DNA of 64,000 nucleotides from Ailanthus altissimus (Eukaryota; Streptophyta; Magnoliopsida; Sapindales; Simaroubaceae), in the NCBI GenBank assembly GCA_946807835.1, contig OX327702.1, positions 12,214,001 through 12,278,000 of the forward strand, in the 5' to 3' direction. How positions within the stretch are numbered: the stretch's first letter is position 1; each line of letters begins with the position of its first letter. A model generated the notes under the pieces. The model ran no database searches. It was not told where the DNA came from and saw only the letters and a list, made by a program, of their open reading frames with translations. The position numbers and the translations under genes were made by a program. Below are positions 23,272 to 35,030 of the stretch, piece after piece.

Positions 23272-24836
23272 TGATGAACACATGAAAATGTATATTTATT
23301 AAGAGATTTAGTCACCATTTAATATCAATAATTTTAGCATTTTTTTGTATTTTTAGCTTGAAATTAAGTGTTCTCCTTAAATTGTGATTAATGAATGTTA
23401 TTTGCAAAGGTTTAGGTAAAATGGACGTAACTCTTAATGTAGAAATTGAAATGAACAAATTATTGAACTTAGAGTAACATGACTCAATCTTACACAAACT
23501 TGAAGAATAGTTGAAAAGCCAAATCCAACATGTTTTGGGCCAAAAATTGAGATACAATATAATTGGTTACAACTTTCGCTCAGCTTCAACCAACTCATGT
23601 ATTTGGACCATATTTCAAAATATACGTACCCAATTGTATAATTCTTGAAGTTGTTAAATACTGGCTTAATTATCAACAACTCTTATATTGATGGTAAAGT
23701 CCAAATCAGCTGTTATCATGGACCAAATTGTATTGTAAATGGGTAAAACGATTGTTGGCCAAAATCTGAATTAGCTTTTTAATTTTGCCCGTATCTTATT
23801 GGATACTCATCCAATTTACATGAACCTAATGGCTATGGAAAGAAGAGACAAAATTTGACAACTATCATGTCGGCCATAAAGGTTACATCGATCATTTTCA
23901 TTATCAAAAAGGTGCTGCAAGTGGGTGAATAAGTGGTTGGCCTAAATTATTGAAGATTGAAGTCACACTAAACATATTTTCATTCATTGCCTATATAAGA
24001 ACACTCTTAGGACGTTTTTAATATTAGATAATTCTCTCTTACTTTCTTCTTATTAACATGCATTATAATCTAGGCTAGAGTTCTTGGCAAGGCTAAGAGA
24101 TGAACTTTTATGTTTAATAAACTTACTTATATGCTTTGATTCTTTATCAAGAGCTACAAAAGTTTGTAAGTTTGGTTGTGCCTAAACTCTTATTTATTTT
24201 ATTGTCTATAATCGAGAGGTTATAATTCTCATGTTTCATATATTTTAAGTCATGCTTTTATATATGATTCTTGTTGAATTATAATTATTATTGATTATAT
24301 TGTTTTACATGTTAATCTTTTATTGCAATATTGTTAATCGATATATTGTCGATCTTGGATAACATGTAAAGACAATAATTGTTTGATATTCAAGTTGATC
24401 TTGTAATGCAATATTGTCAAAATGATATATTGTCGATCTTAGATAACTTATATAAATGAACATGGCTTATGTTAATATTTGTAAAGAGTTTAGTCATATT
24501 AAATACATGTGTTATCAAATGTACTATATTTTACATATCTTTTGATTGATTGTTTGAGATGTGATACTTTCAATTGAGTTATAAACATTGAATAAAAGTG
24601 TAAAGTAGATTTATAAACCATAATTATAATTCTCGAAGCCTTGCTTGCATCATCATAAGATATTTTTCTTAATTCATAGACAATTCTATCTCATCCACTT
24701 AAACCAATTAATTAATTTTCTCATTTGCTACAACTTTAATATTTTAATTCACCAACCTATTTTGCCAAAAGCTTTCTCGTGGGATCGACACCTTAATCTA
24801 TACTGCAGTAGCCACATTACATTTTGAGCATAAACA
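23272..24836 (+). mobile_element. G1 3' LTR
   Basis: TGATGAACACATG to CATAAACA, 1565 bp, nearly the same as 5860-7431. It is preceded by a polypurine tract and followed by copia X gag sequence equivalent to that at 7432. The element it closes therefore inserted in X. Confidence 0.9.
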
Positions 24837-25460
24837 CTCTTCTTGTCCTTTTGATTTAGGACCATCCCTTACAAAGTGTCATTCCTTGTAACAAAGGAAA
24901 CACTTTTTAGATTTTCTTTTATTGGTTGCTATTTTTTTCTTGTACAAGCAACACCGCTCCACTCTTAGATTCAGATCCCTTTATCAACATTTCAAGACTT
25001 ATGATGATCTTGTTGAACTCGTCAATATGGGCTCTCAATGAAAATCTCTTAAACATAGACAGCTGATGCAGCTTCTTCTTCACAAGAAGTTTATTTTGCT
25101 ATAAACGTCTTCATTTATAAAGCCTCAAGTTTATTCCATAGACACAAAGTTATTTCTTTGCCATTCACCTCCCTTAATACTTCATCACTCAATACTAGGA
25201 TTATGGTGCTATAAGACCTCTTCTGAATCATATCCCAATCCATCTCTCATAGTCTCAAGGTTTTCTTCTCTTTGCTAGTTAATGAGTGAGCTTCCTTCAA
25301 AGTTAAGTCAAACCCTCCATCAACTAGTAGAGCCATAACTTATTTCTTTCATAGATTGAAGTCATTCATCCCATTGAACTTTCCAATATCTTGTTTGATC
25401 ATAGCCATGGTTTAAATACCCCTGATATGTATTATCAAACATTTACTCTGATACAATTTT
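24837..25460 (-). pseudogene. Second copy of copia X gag, internally deleted
   Basis: Matches 7432-8190. ATG at 25408-25406. Relative to the first copy, about 165 bp are missing near 24985 (the region encoding the start of the FMDTLLY block). The knuckle region (about 24870) is also damaged. Leader and degenerate primer site (about 25441-25456) follow. Confidence 0.75.
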
Positions 25461-25722
25461 TTTAAAGGAAATGTCCTTCTCCTTAGGATATTAGGTTAAG
25501 CAAAAAACCATAGAATGAGTTTATCTTTAAACCCTAATACCTTTACATAGCGGAATAATCAAATATCAAACAAATAAGCAAAATAATCAAAGAAGATCAA
25601 AAGTACAACAAAATCAATATATATGGTTTAGAAAATTGCCTACATCCATGGTGGATCTAAAGATCCTAGCATCTCTGATTTACTATTCTAGAGAACTTAG
25701 AAGAAAATGATAATGAAGAACT
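25461..25722 (-). mobile_element. Copia X LTR, first part
   Basis: Equivalent to about 8200-8455. It is interrupted by the C3 solo LTR at GAACT (25718-25722) and resumes at 28406. Confidence 0.75.
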
Positions 25723-27159
25723 TGTTAAGGTCGGTGCTTACGTGCCATATCTAAATGTACATATACTTGTGTATTTATACAAGTGTACATTCCCATTAAA
25801 TTGCTAATACCTATTTATATGGTATTATGCATGTAACATTGCAGACATTGTAGATCTGAAGGAGTTCGGATCAGATCTAAAAGTGTTTAGATAAGGGCTT
25901 ATGGTTAGCCACGCTGAGAGATATAATTACTAAATGTTAGCACAGTTAAGTGTTAGCTAGTTATAATACTCAGCAGATCCAAGAGTTAGAGCCTTGTCTG
26001 TAATGGGACATAGACCTGGGAATATACTAGTAACTACATAGTTGTAAGAGTTGCAATCGGGTGCCAGGAAATACAAGTTGCGCAAGTATAGTCTTGAATA
26101 ATTGTTCTTGATCTACTTCTACCGATGCGGATCTATCGGTGGATACCCTTTTATATATAAATCAGTATATGTCGTACCTATAGGGTATAGATGGTCATTC
26201 CTAGCCAACTGTGAGCTTAGAGCTCGTATTGACATATGGTATCTAGTTAGGACTGCATATGGGACAGATTCATGAGGGCCTCCGATAGACATTCAATGTA
26301 AGCCGTCAATGGAGGGTCCGCTCGTGTTGAGTAGTATACATGGTTCTTTGACCTGAGTGCCACGGTGGGCTTGTAAGTGATCCACCATACTTTGGTTTTA
26401 CACATGTCATAGACCTTTCATGGTGTGACTGCTAGGTGTCGCTAGGTATGGTTTGATACTTATGGAGTCCGGTGCGTACAAATATAGGATCCGCCAGCTC
26501 CCATATGGAGTTTGATATCCAGATGCTTTGAGACTGTATCTCAGAAAGTCTTGTGGCCATAAGCAATCATCCCGAGAAAGAGCTCCGCTAGGGTAGAACA
26601 ATATGGCAAAGGAGTTTGCGTATATTGTTCAATGAGATACAAGTCTGGAGATTGGACATGGATGAGCACTGGGGATTTGACAGTGATAATCTATATCCCT
26701 GCACATTCAAGATATCATGATGGAAGACTATACATATGCATTGTAACCTCAGCTTGCATGGTTTAACACGTTGATTTGTATATCCATGATGTGTGCGTGA
26801 GGCATTGCTCACGGACTCATAGAATAGTTCCATTTGACAAATCAGGTGTAGGACCTAAAGAGTCCTGCGATATGGAGTGTACTCATTGTGCACTGAGGCA
26901 GCGTGCCAGATTAAATTGTTTAATCCAGCAATACATGCGTGTCTGTATTTAAGTGTTAAATACAACAATTAGCTAATAATTGTTATTTACTAATTATATT
27001 ATGACATGTAGTGCATTGTGGACCCTCTATTGAGTTTACCCAAGTGTGGGATTTGGTGGGACCCACTAAGGTGTGAACTTAGTAACTATTCATGAGGGGC
27101 AAAATGATCATTTCTTACTTTGATTATTTAATAGTTAAATAATTAAAATATCTTTCTTT

Positions 27160-27245
27160 TAATTATATAATATATTATTATTTATATTATATAATATATT
27201 ATATTTTATATTTATATTTATATTTATTATATTATATATATATAA
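27160..27245. repeat. AT-rich microsatellite in C3 LTR
   Basis: TA/ATT runs (TTATATAATATATTA, TATATATATATAAAG). Equivalent tracts are in the other C3 LTRs at about 49735-49935 and 56062-56232. The AT tract sits just before the GA-rich tract and the hairpins, where a promoter would be expected in element sense (inference). Confidence 0.7.
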
Positions 27246-27467
27246 AGAAAGAAAGAAAGAGAAAAAGAAGCAAGAATTTGGCCAAATCGGCTGTGAGAGA
27301 AAAGAGAAAGAAATGGAGGGGAAAGAAAGAGGAGGAGAAAAAGAAGAAGAAAAAAAAAAGATAGCAGGGAAAATGAAATTGTTTCATTTTCCCTGTGCTT
27401 CTAATTGGAGCAATTATAAATTGCTTCAAATCTCCATTTCTTATCCTTTTGGAGAAAAGGATATAAA

Positions 27468-28105
27468 TTCAAAGGGGCCCATTGAAGTAGAGCACAAAAC
27501 AATAATGATGAAAAACACTTTTGTCATCACAACATGAAAGAAGTAAAACCCTAAAAAAGAGGTTACGGAAAAGATCTTTCACCTATAAGAAGTAATGGAT
27601 AAAAATTGACAGAGCCATGAGTTCCAATCGCTAATTTGCATTGCATACGGCTCGAAAATGGAATTTGCTTTTTTACCTTTCCTCAAAGAAAGAGAAAAAA
27701 TGGGGTCTATTATCCCTAGATCGGTAAATGATCCAATTACCACCCTTCTTTTTTTGGAGGAGTTCAAAAATACTATGATGGCCCCGTTGCTTTATATATT
27801 TATTTCGTTTGTGATTCAGCAATCCCAAAGTTTCTTTAGAGTGGTGCTGCTACAGTGACCTTTCAAGTTTTTTTTTTTTCATGATTTTTCATATGTAATC
27901 AAGCTACAATAAGGTCACATATCAGTTCCTAAGTTCAATTGAAGCTTCCATTAATGACAATTAAAGAAAAAGAGGTAAGAAAAACATTATTTTGTGAGAT
28001 TTATAAGTGAACTTTTAAGATTGCTTCAATTGATGTTCTGCAACATAGAGGCGTAAAAGGGAAATTCAGAAGTGTACCTTCCTTCGGATTCCCTTCCGCT
28101 CCTGG
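27468..28105 (+). other. Foreign segment inside C3 solo LTR
   Basis: The other C3 LTRs run directly from the 27455-27467 block (AAAAGGATATA) to the GGGATTAAGAG block equivalent to 28115. Here about 640 bp intervene. About 27840-28042 is a T LTR fragment (GTGCTGCTACAGTGAC, compare 29519). About 27468-27835 and 28043-28105 match nothing else in the window. A 66-codon open frame (27658-27858) has no recognisable domain. Source unknown. Confidence 0.6.
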
Positions 28106-28405
28106 TCATTTTGGGGATTAAGAGTTGATCCTAGGCTGAATATAGAGCTGCTGTTCTAGCTCACCAAGCCCACCATGTTAGTGACTAGAACTACACACGA
28201 GTTGATCTCCATGCAGACTCCAGGAACAATACGTGTATAACGTTACACATTTTGGTGAGTTCTCTATTCTTTAAATATATTAATGCGATTAACATATTGT
28301 ATTTATTGTGTGTATTGCAAAATTTATACATTTTCGCTATGTTAGGTAATAGATACAATTTCACATGCATACATCCACACGTGCCTTAGATCCACCGACA
28401 GAACT

Positions 28406-28953
28406 CTCAAAGGAACTATGAATGGTATACCTCTATTCTCCCAAGAAAAATGAATACCCAAACAACAGTTCCACCCTAATACATATAATCACTTAGTGTT
28501 TACTTAGTTCTTCTCTCACTCTCTTTCTCTTGGAGTCTATCGTAATGCTTGATTTTAATCTAAAGGGTTTAAAAAGATTTATATAGAGGTTATAACATGC
28601 CTAGAAACCCTAAACTTAATTGAAATAAGAGTCCACGTGTTTTAGGAGTCTAAAACTACCTCAAATAAGCCAAACCGAGTCCAAAATAGATTTTCCTATG
28701 TCTAGTGCGTGATGATAGCAAGAAACCCTATCCAATGCCACGACGCTGGCTGTTTAGTATTGTGGCACTAAACATACTGCTTCCGGTGCTATGGCCTAGA
28801 CAGCAATCCTTCAGTTTCTTTGCCTTTTCGCACTTTTCAAGTCCCGTTTTACCTCTTCCTTGTGCGTCCTTAAATTCAATGTGACTTTCCCTTAGGTATT
28901 CATATTAATTATGGCCTATACAAGATTGTTGAATCACCAAATCCAATAAGAAG
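28406..28953 (-). mobile_element. Copia X LTR, second part
   Basis: Continues 25722 after the C3 insertion and matches 8455-8995, ending CCAATAAGAAG like 8989-8999. The full T LTR starts at the next base. Confidence 0.8.
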
Positions 28954-31723
28954 TGTAATATCCAATCCCTATTAGTAGTATTGGCGCCTAGATTTCGGTA
29001 TAGAACAAATAAGACATCGTAGGGTTACTCGATTTTAACCCTATTAGAAATATTTTCTTTATAGTGCACGTGAGAGATATCAGACCTAATTTGGTAATTT
29101 CACACTTGATCGGTGCGCCGGACGACCCTAGAATATTTTTAGAATTTTTCTCTATTGACTTGGAAAAGAAAATTCTAATTTACTGCATGAATTTCCATTT
29201 AAGGGTTATGAATGGAACAAGCCTTTGTTGAGAAACATAATCCATATATTAGAGAATGGACCAATTAGAAGAAATCTCATGGATTGCCAAGTTGGAAGTT
29301 CTAGTTAGTTCTTTGAACTATTCTAACTAAATAGTTACAAATGAACTAATTACATAATTAGTTTTTAACTAATGGCAAATTAGAAGTTTTAAGTAAGTTG
29401 AAGGGCAAAATGGTAAATTGAGGGAGCACTATATATATGTTAGAAGTGCGTAGAAATTTGAAGAGAGATCAAACCAACACTTAGCCAAAAAAAGAGAGAA
29501 ATTCGAGCTTTAAAGGGGGTGCTGCTACAGTGACTATTCAATTTTTTTTTCATGATTTTTCATGTGTAATCAAGCCAAATTAAGGTTACAAACCAATCCC
29601 TAAGCTCAATTGAAGTCTCTATTAGTGGAAATTCAAGAAAAAGAGGTAAGAAAAGCATCTTTTATGAGTTTGATAAGTGAGAATTCAAGAATGTGTTAAT
29701 TGATGTTCTTATGTGTATCCTTGGCTTAGATTGAGTTAAATTTTAGTTTGGAGCTTGAAGGAGTCATCAATTTGAAGAAATTGGCAAGGTGAGAATTAGG
29801 GTTTTTGGTGATTTTGTTGTAGAGATTTCAATTGATTGTAATTAGGGCTTTAGAATGAAATTGGCATGATTTTGTTGTAATTGGAACAAGAAATTGAAAA
29901 AAAGAATGTGTTGTAACCTAGGGTGAAATTCTGCCACTTTAGGGAAGTTAGGAATTGAGTGGTGTTTTGATTGAATTGTTGTGTGTAAATGATGCATTTT
30001 GTGAATGGAATGTATATGGTTGATGAAAAACCCAAAAATGAAGAAAATGGGACATAATTGTCCATGTTGGAAAGGTGAAGGGCAAGTATGTCCAATCAAA
30101 TGATAAGGTGTTCAATAATTTTCAGGGCGCCGGATGGTGAGTTAGTTTCGATTATGGCTCCGTAACTAAAATCGGGAAGTAGTTTACCTCCGGGCTTTGT
30201 ATGCCGATTAGGGCATTTAGTAGTTAAATGAGATTCTAGTGTTCGATTTGGTTCTAAATGTCATTTATGGCGCGTAGGTGAGGATAACCGAGAGCGTTAA
30301 CGGGAGCAGGAATCGGGAGCGAAATTGAGCACGGAGCGGTTGTGAGTAGAAATCTGCCATTTCTTTTACTTTTCGGTTATTATGTTTTCGCACAATGACT
30401 ATGTATGTTTTATGAGCTTTCGATGCATAAACATGATTTATGATCTTGATATATTCATAGACATGCTTTTACATGATCGATTTGTGAAACAGTTTGAAAA
30501 TTACTGCATTTGTTTTAAGGCCATTGGTACCCTTAGATTATAGTGGTGATGATTGTATTAGACCCGGCCGGTATATCCCGTGCACATGGGCAGGTCTTGG
30601 GGGTGTGTCACTAACTCCGGGAAGTTGGGATGTTGAGTCATGTGAGTCGCTCTATGGGTACGGGATATTGTCTCGCTATATGCATGCGATGTAGGATTCC
30701 GCTGCGTAGCCAGTGAGATGTCTTGAGATGTCACTGTGGGTGCTGCTAGTTGAGGTGCCCCGTGACCTACTCACGTATGCGGTGCTAGTTGAGTCGCTGC
30801 GTGGGTATAGAGCTTTAGGGTTACCATTGGTACAATTTAGAAAGAAAATGGCCGAGCGAGGATTTTACTAGTTTTCGATTTACCGATAGCATTTATGCAT
30901 TTATATGCACACAGTAGTTATTATGTTATACAGATTATGAATATAGTTTTCCAAAGATGTAGATAAAACCCGCTCGGCAAGATTTCATTAGCATATGATA
31001 TTATAAACCGTTTTACAATTTTACATCCGTTTTAGAAGCATAATTTCTGCATGTACTTTAGAAATTGCTATCTTTGTATAATATTCTTGTAATTGAATTC
31101 TCATTTACACTCACTGAGCTCCTTTAGCTCACTCGTTTTATGTTTTATGTTTTAAACCCCTTTCCCAGGTGCAGGTCTCAGAACGCAAGCTGCTGATTCT
31201 CCTATCGCCGAGTAGTGGGCCGAATCCAAAGATAATTTTTGTACATGTAAATGTGCTAATAGCACTCTTTACTTTATGCATAATAGTTGTAGGCATGTAT
31301 ATTTGTAAGTATGTGTTGAATTAAGAAGAAGAGATTTCCAGTTTATGATGATCATTTTTTACTTTTATGATTATGCTTATTTTATGATTTACACGAAATA
31401 ATTGAGTTGTGTTGGATTTGATTTGAAAAGGACCGGAGGTCCGAATTGCTAGAATTGAGATGTGTTAGAATTAGAAATGAAATTTCTTTGCAGGTTTATG
31501 TGGATTTTCTGAAAAACAGGGGAAACTCTGTCCGTTTGTTTTTAAAACTAAAAAGTCGTTTTCATGTATATTACTAGATCTTCTTAGTAGTAACAAGAAT
31601 TAAAAAGGGGTTCGCCTCACGGAATTTCTTAACTTACCCAGTTAGGTTCGGAGGAACTTCCGTCGGAGTGCCCGGCAGGGCCGCTGGGATCTATAGTAGA
31701 GGGTCTCGGGTCGGGTCCTTTCA
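28954..31723 (+). mobile_element. Full-length Tekay-like LTR
   Basis: TGTAATATCC at 28954 to GGTCCTTTCA at 31723, 2770 bp, the reference copy for T. Flanks are AGAAG and ATCCT, so there is no target duplication. The left neighbour is an X LTR and the right a C2 gag. It may be a solo LTR from recombination between two elements. ORFs inside (29842-30099, 30494-30694) are chance. Confidence 0.85.
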
Positions 31724-32303
31724 ATCCTCAACATATTATGAAGATTAGCATATGTAGGGGTTAATTCTTTCATATTAAAGTTCATGATGAACTGCGTAAA
31801 TGACCTCGAAAACGACTGGAGAATCAAACTATTTCTCAAACTATTGTTTAAAGAAATATCCATAGTTTCAAGGCTCTCAATATATATGATAATTTTAAGG
31901 ACATGAGGACTGACTGGACTACCCTCAGGAAGTCTAGCCTGAAAAAGTGCTTTGCGACACGATATATCTCAATCTGAGGTCTATCACCAAAAAACTCCTT
32001 CAAGTGGAGCATGATGCCACTAGCATTCTCCATACAAAGATGCTATCTCTGCAGCTCATGAGACATTGAGGCAAGGATGTAAGATTTAACTTTTAAATCT
32101 TCATCCAATCATTTCTGATATGTCACCCTTTCCTCTGGGGTAGCATCATCAGAAACTCCTGAAGGCATTTTCTGATCAACAATATACCCAAGCCTCTCAG
32201 AATTCAAAACAATTCTGAGATTAGTCATCCATTCTAAATAGTTAATTGTACCTTTGAGTTGGTTGGCATCTAGAATGCGCATCAAAGGGTTGTTCGAAAC
32301 CAT
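31724..32303 (-). pseudogene. Copia C2 gag N-terminal fragment
   Basis: ATG at 32303-32301 (MVSNNPLMRILDANQLKGT). Blocks LEWMTNLRIVLNSERLGYI, SGIMLHLKEFFGDRPQIE and SLILQSFSRSFTQFIM align with the C1 gag. Frameshifts occur near 32100 and 31850. Truncated by the T LTR at 31723, so the knuckle and pol are absent. Confidence 0.85.
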
Positions 32304-33521
32304 ATTAATCTTCACAAGGCAAAATAAAATAGAAATATATTAGCGGATTATTAATTAATTAAATCGCTAATTAAAACATTTTAAATTATGGGTATAACAA
32401 TTATACAATTTTTAATTTAAAAACGCTCTCCCACTACTTTATATAATCCCTTTAATCTCTCTAACGAGGTAACGATAGTTTAAGAATTTTTAAACTATAC
32501 AGTGAGAAGTGAGAAGTAGACACCACTGGCGTTTTACTCCAGCCTCATACTAAAGCAATATTGGCCTTTGTAAACCCAATAGGTAGACAACTTTTGTCAA
32601 TTGCAACTCATGTAACTCTTACAACTGATCTTAAATACACCTTTTCCTCACGCTAAAGTAATATTGGATAAGTGTATTTCAGATTAACTTTTCACTTGTC
32701 AAATATATGTTACTGACATTATCCTCACGCTAAAGCAATATTGGATAATATGTTCGCATATATTTGACTCATCTCATGTTTCACCGGCATTAGATCAAGT
32801 TACACTGACCAAAACCCTTACGCTAAAGCAATATTGGGAAATACCATAATGACCTATCTAATACCGTATTGACAAGACGAATCATTTAAAATATTAACAC
32901 ATAATACAATAAATTTTAATCTAATTAAGAGAGATTCTAAATTATAAGCTCTCATCATATAAGAAGGTTATTCTCAATCAATTATTTAATCCTGTGCAAA
33001 CACAACTAACCCCCACTAGTAGAGCTAACATTGTGGTTACCAACACAAAACAAATTAATATCCTTAGTTTATCATGTAAACTAATATCTTTTATCATTAC
33101 AACTCATAAAAAAATATTCATCCAACCATAAGAGACTCTTATTTTATTTTGTTTTAAGTGTCAACGCCGCAGCGTTGGCCTTTTAGCACTGTGGCATTAG
33201 GGCTTTAAAAGCCTCAGCACTGCGGTGCTGGTTTACTAACGCTGAGGCGATAGAAGCAGTACTTCCAACGCCGAGGCGCCAGATAGCCAGTGTCCTTGCG
33301 TTCGTCCAGCGCTGGCACGCTAGACACACAACGCCCCAGCATTCATATGAACGCTACCGCGCTGGACTTGAACGCTGCGGCATTCTAGGGATAGTTTTAC
33401 CAGTTTTGCATTTTACACACTTGAAATACATTCGAACACCCCCGGAACTTGTCTTACAACATAACTAACATTTAGCCAACACTAAAAACACCCAAAACAA
33501 CTCAAAATTGCTTTGATACCA
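32304..33521 (-). repeat. C2 leader with four 22-bp repeats and primer site
   Basis: Four copies of the motif start at 32543, 32646, 32723 and 32816 (spacing 103, 77, 93). At 33160-33400 lies a GC-rich cluster in otherwise AT-rich sequence (ACGCCGCAGCGTTGG, CAGCGCTGGCACGC, ACGCTGCGGC). The primer site is GCTTTGATACCA at 33510-33521, reverse complement TGGTATCAAAGC, matching initiator tRNA-Met with one change. Confidence 0.9.
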
Positions 33522-33523
33522 AT

Positions 33524-34975
33524 TGTTGGGAGTTGATTATTTAAGGGTGTTTGCATGTGAGTTTTGTGTTTAACAATAATATATACATATCTCATACATA
33601 TAATCAGGTAGCGGAAGCTTAAAACATTGTAGTAAACACAATCATTACATATTCAAGGAATTAACAGAAACGAAATTGAGAAATAACCCTTGAAGCCTTT
33701 GGATGGAAATTGTTGAAGTCCACCAAAATGTTATCTTTGATCAATTCTAATAATCAACAATAGTGGGTTTGATTATCTAGAATGACAGCCTTTGATCCAG
33801 TAAACGTTTAACAACTTAAACTTATATTCTTGATTTTTTCTTTTGATTAATACTTAATCAATTAATCAAAACCTATTTTGCTAAATTGGTTTTATGCCTT
33901 ATAAAAGAAAATTATAAATTCAACTCTTGAATCTAATAAATTAAAAAATCATTTCTCTTTTCTCTCTTTGTAATGGCTGGCCAAAGTTTTAGCAAAAAGA
34001 AAATTTAACAAACTTATGAATTTTAATTACATTTGTCTAATTTATATAAATGAATTTAATTTAATTTTATAACACTTAATTTCAATTTGTATTTAACCTA
34101 ACCTAATCATAGTTAACTCTTAACTCTAGTTAGGTTAAATGAACATTTAAATATTCTAACTATAGTTAACACTTAACTCTAGTTAGGTAAAAGAACATTT
34201 AAATATTTTAACCATAGTTAACTAACTTAACCATGGTTATGTTAACTTTTACTTAACCATTAAGTAAGGTTTACTTAACTTAACCAAATGGTTAACTCTT
34301 AACCATAGATAAACTAAATTATTTATTTAACAATTAAATAAATAAATATTTATTTCAATTATTTAACAATTAAATAATCATTAAGTGAAATTACATTTAT
34401 GCCCTTACTAGGTTATCAAGTTAACCTAAAGTGGGTCCCACCATTTAACCTTATACTTTAGTTAACTTAACCATAATAAATTGGTGAATTTACCGTATTG
34501 AACTATTCAATACGGCACACTGCCCAAGTGCTCAAATAGTACATTTCATATTGGAACTCTCTATGTCCATGCCCGATTCATCAAATGGAACTATTCTATA
34601 AGTCTGTGATCGATGCCCCACGCACAATTTATGGATATTACAAATTAGTGCATTAGACCATAGATGTTAAGGTTACTACATATTCGTATAATTCTTCCGT
34701 CATTATATCATGGATGAGCAGGATATAGATCATTACCGTCAAATTCTGATAATTTCATCTGTTACTTTTTTATCTCCAGATTCGCATCTTAATGAACAAT
34801 ATACGCAAATACTTTTACTATAATGTTCAAACTTGTAGGAAACTCTTTTCCCAGGTTGATTGCTTACGGTCATAAGACTTTACAAGATACAATCTAGAAG
34901 TTTCGGATATACAACCCATTTATATGAGCTGGCAAATCCCATATTTACGCACATCGAACTCCATAAGCAATCCCA
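33524..34975 (-). mobile_element. C2 5' LTR, truncated
   Basis: Starts TGTTGGGAGTTG at 33524 and matches 35031 onward until about 34970, where it joins a T fragment. About a third of the LTR is missing. It contains the TTAAC-rich block (34080-34320). Confidence 0.85.
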
Positions 34976-35030
34976 TATTAGCTCACTCGTTTTGTGTTTT
35001 AAGTTTTCTAAACCCTTCCAAGGTGCAGGT

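Larger units (their letters stand above)
25723..28400 (+). mobile_element. Copia C3 solo LTR with target duplication GAACT
   Basis: TGTTAAGGTCGGTGC to CCACCGACA, 2678 bp, flanked by GAACT at 25718-25722 and 28401-28405. It matches the reverse complement of the LTRs at 49217-51388 and 55547-57685. It is longer because of an extra segment of about 640 bp at about 27468-28105. It holds an AT-dinucleotide tract, a GA-rich tract and three hairpins. Confidence 0.9.

Noticed and set aside
27658..27858. Possible small gene with methionine start in the captured segment
   Set aside because: No domain, no homologue I recognise, and an overlapping open frame on the other strand; low-complexity chance frame is more likely.
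29842..30099. Minus-strand frame in the T LTR, with a similar plus-strand frame at 1354-1608
   Set aside because: They correspond to the same stretch of two T LTR copies, but no start context, domain or conservation of frame supports coding.
32543..32837. CRISPR-like reading of four spaced 22-bp repeats
   Set aside because: The spacers are conserved between copia leaders, so this is part of a retrotransposon.
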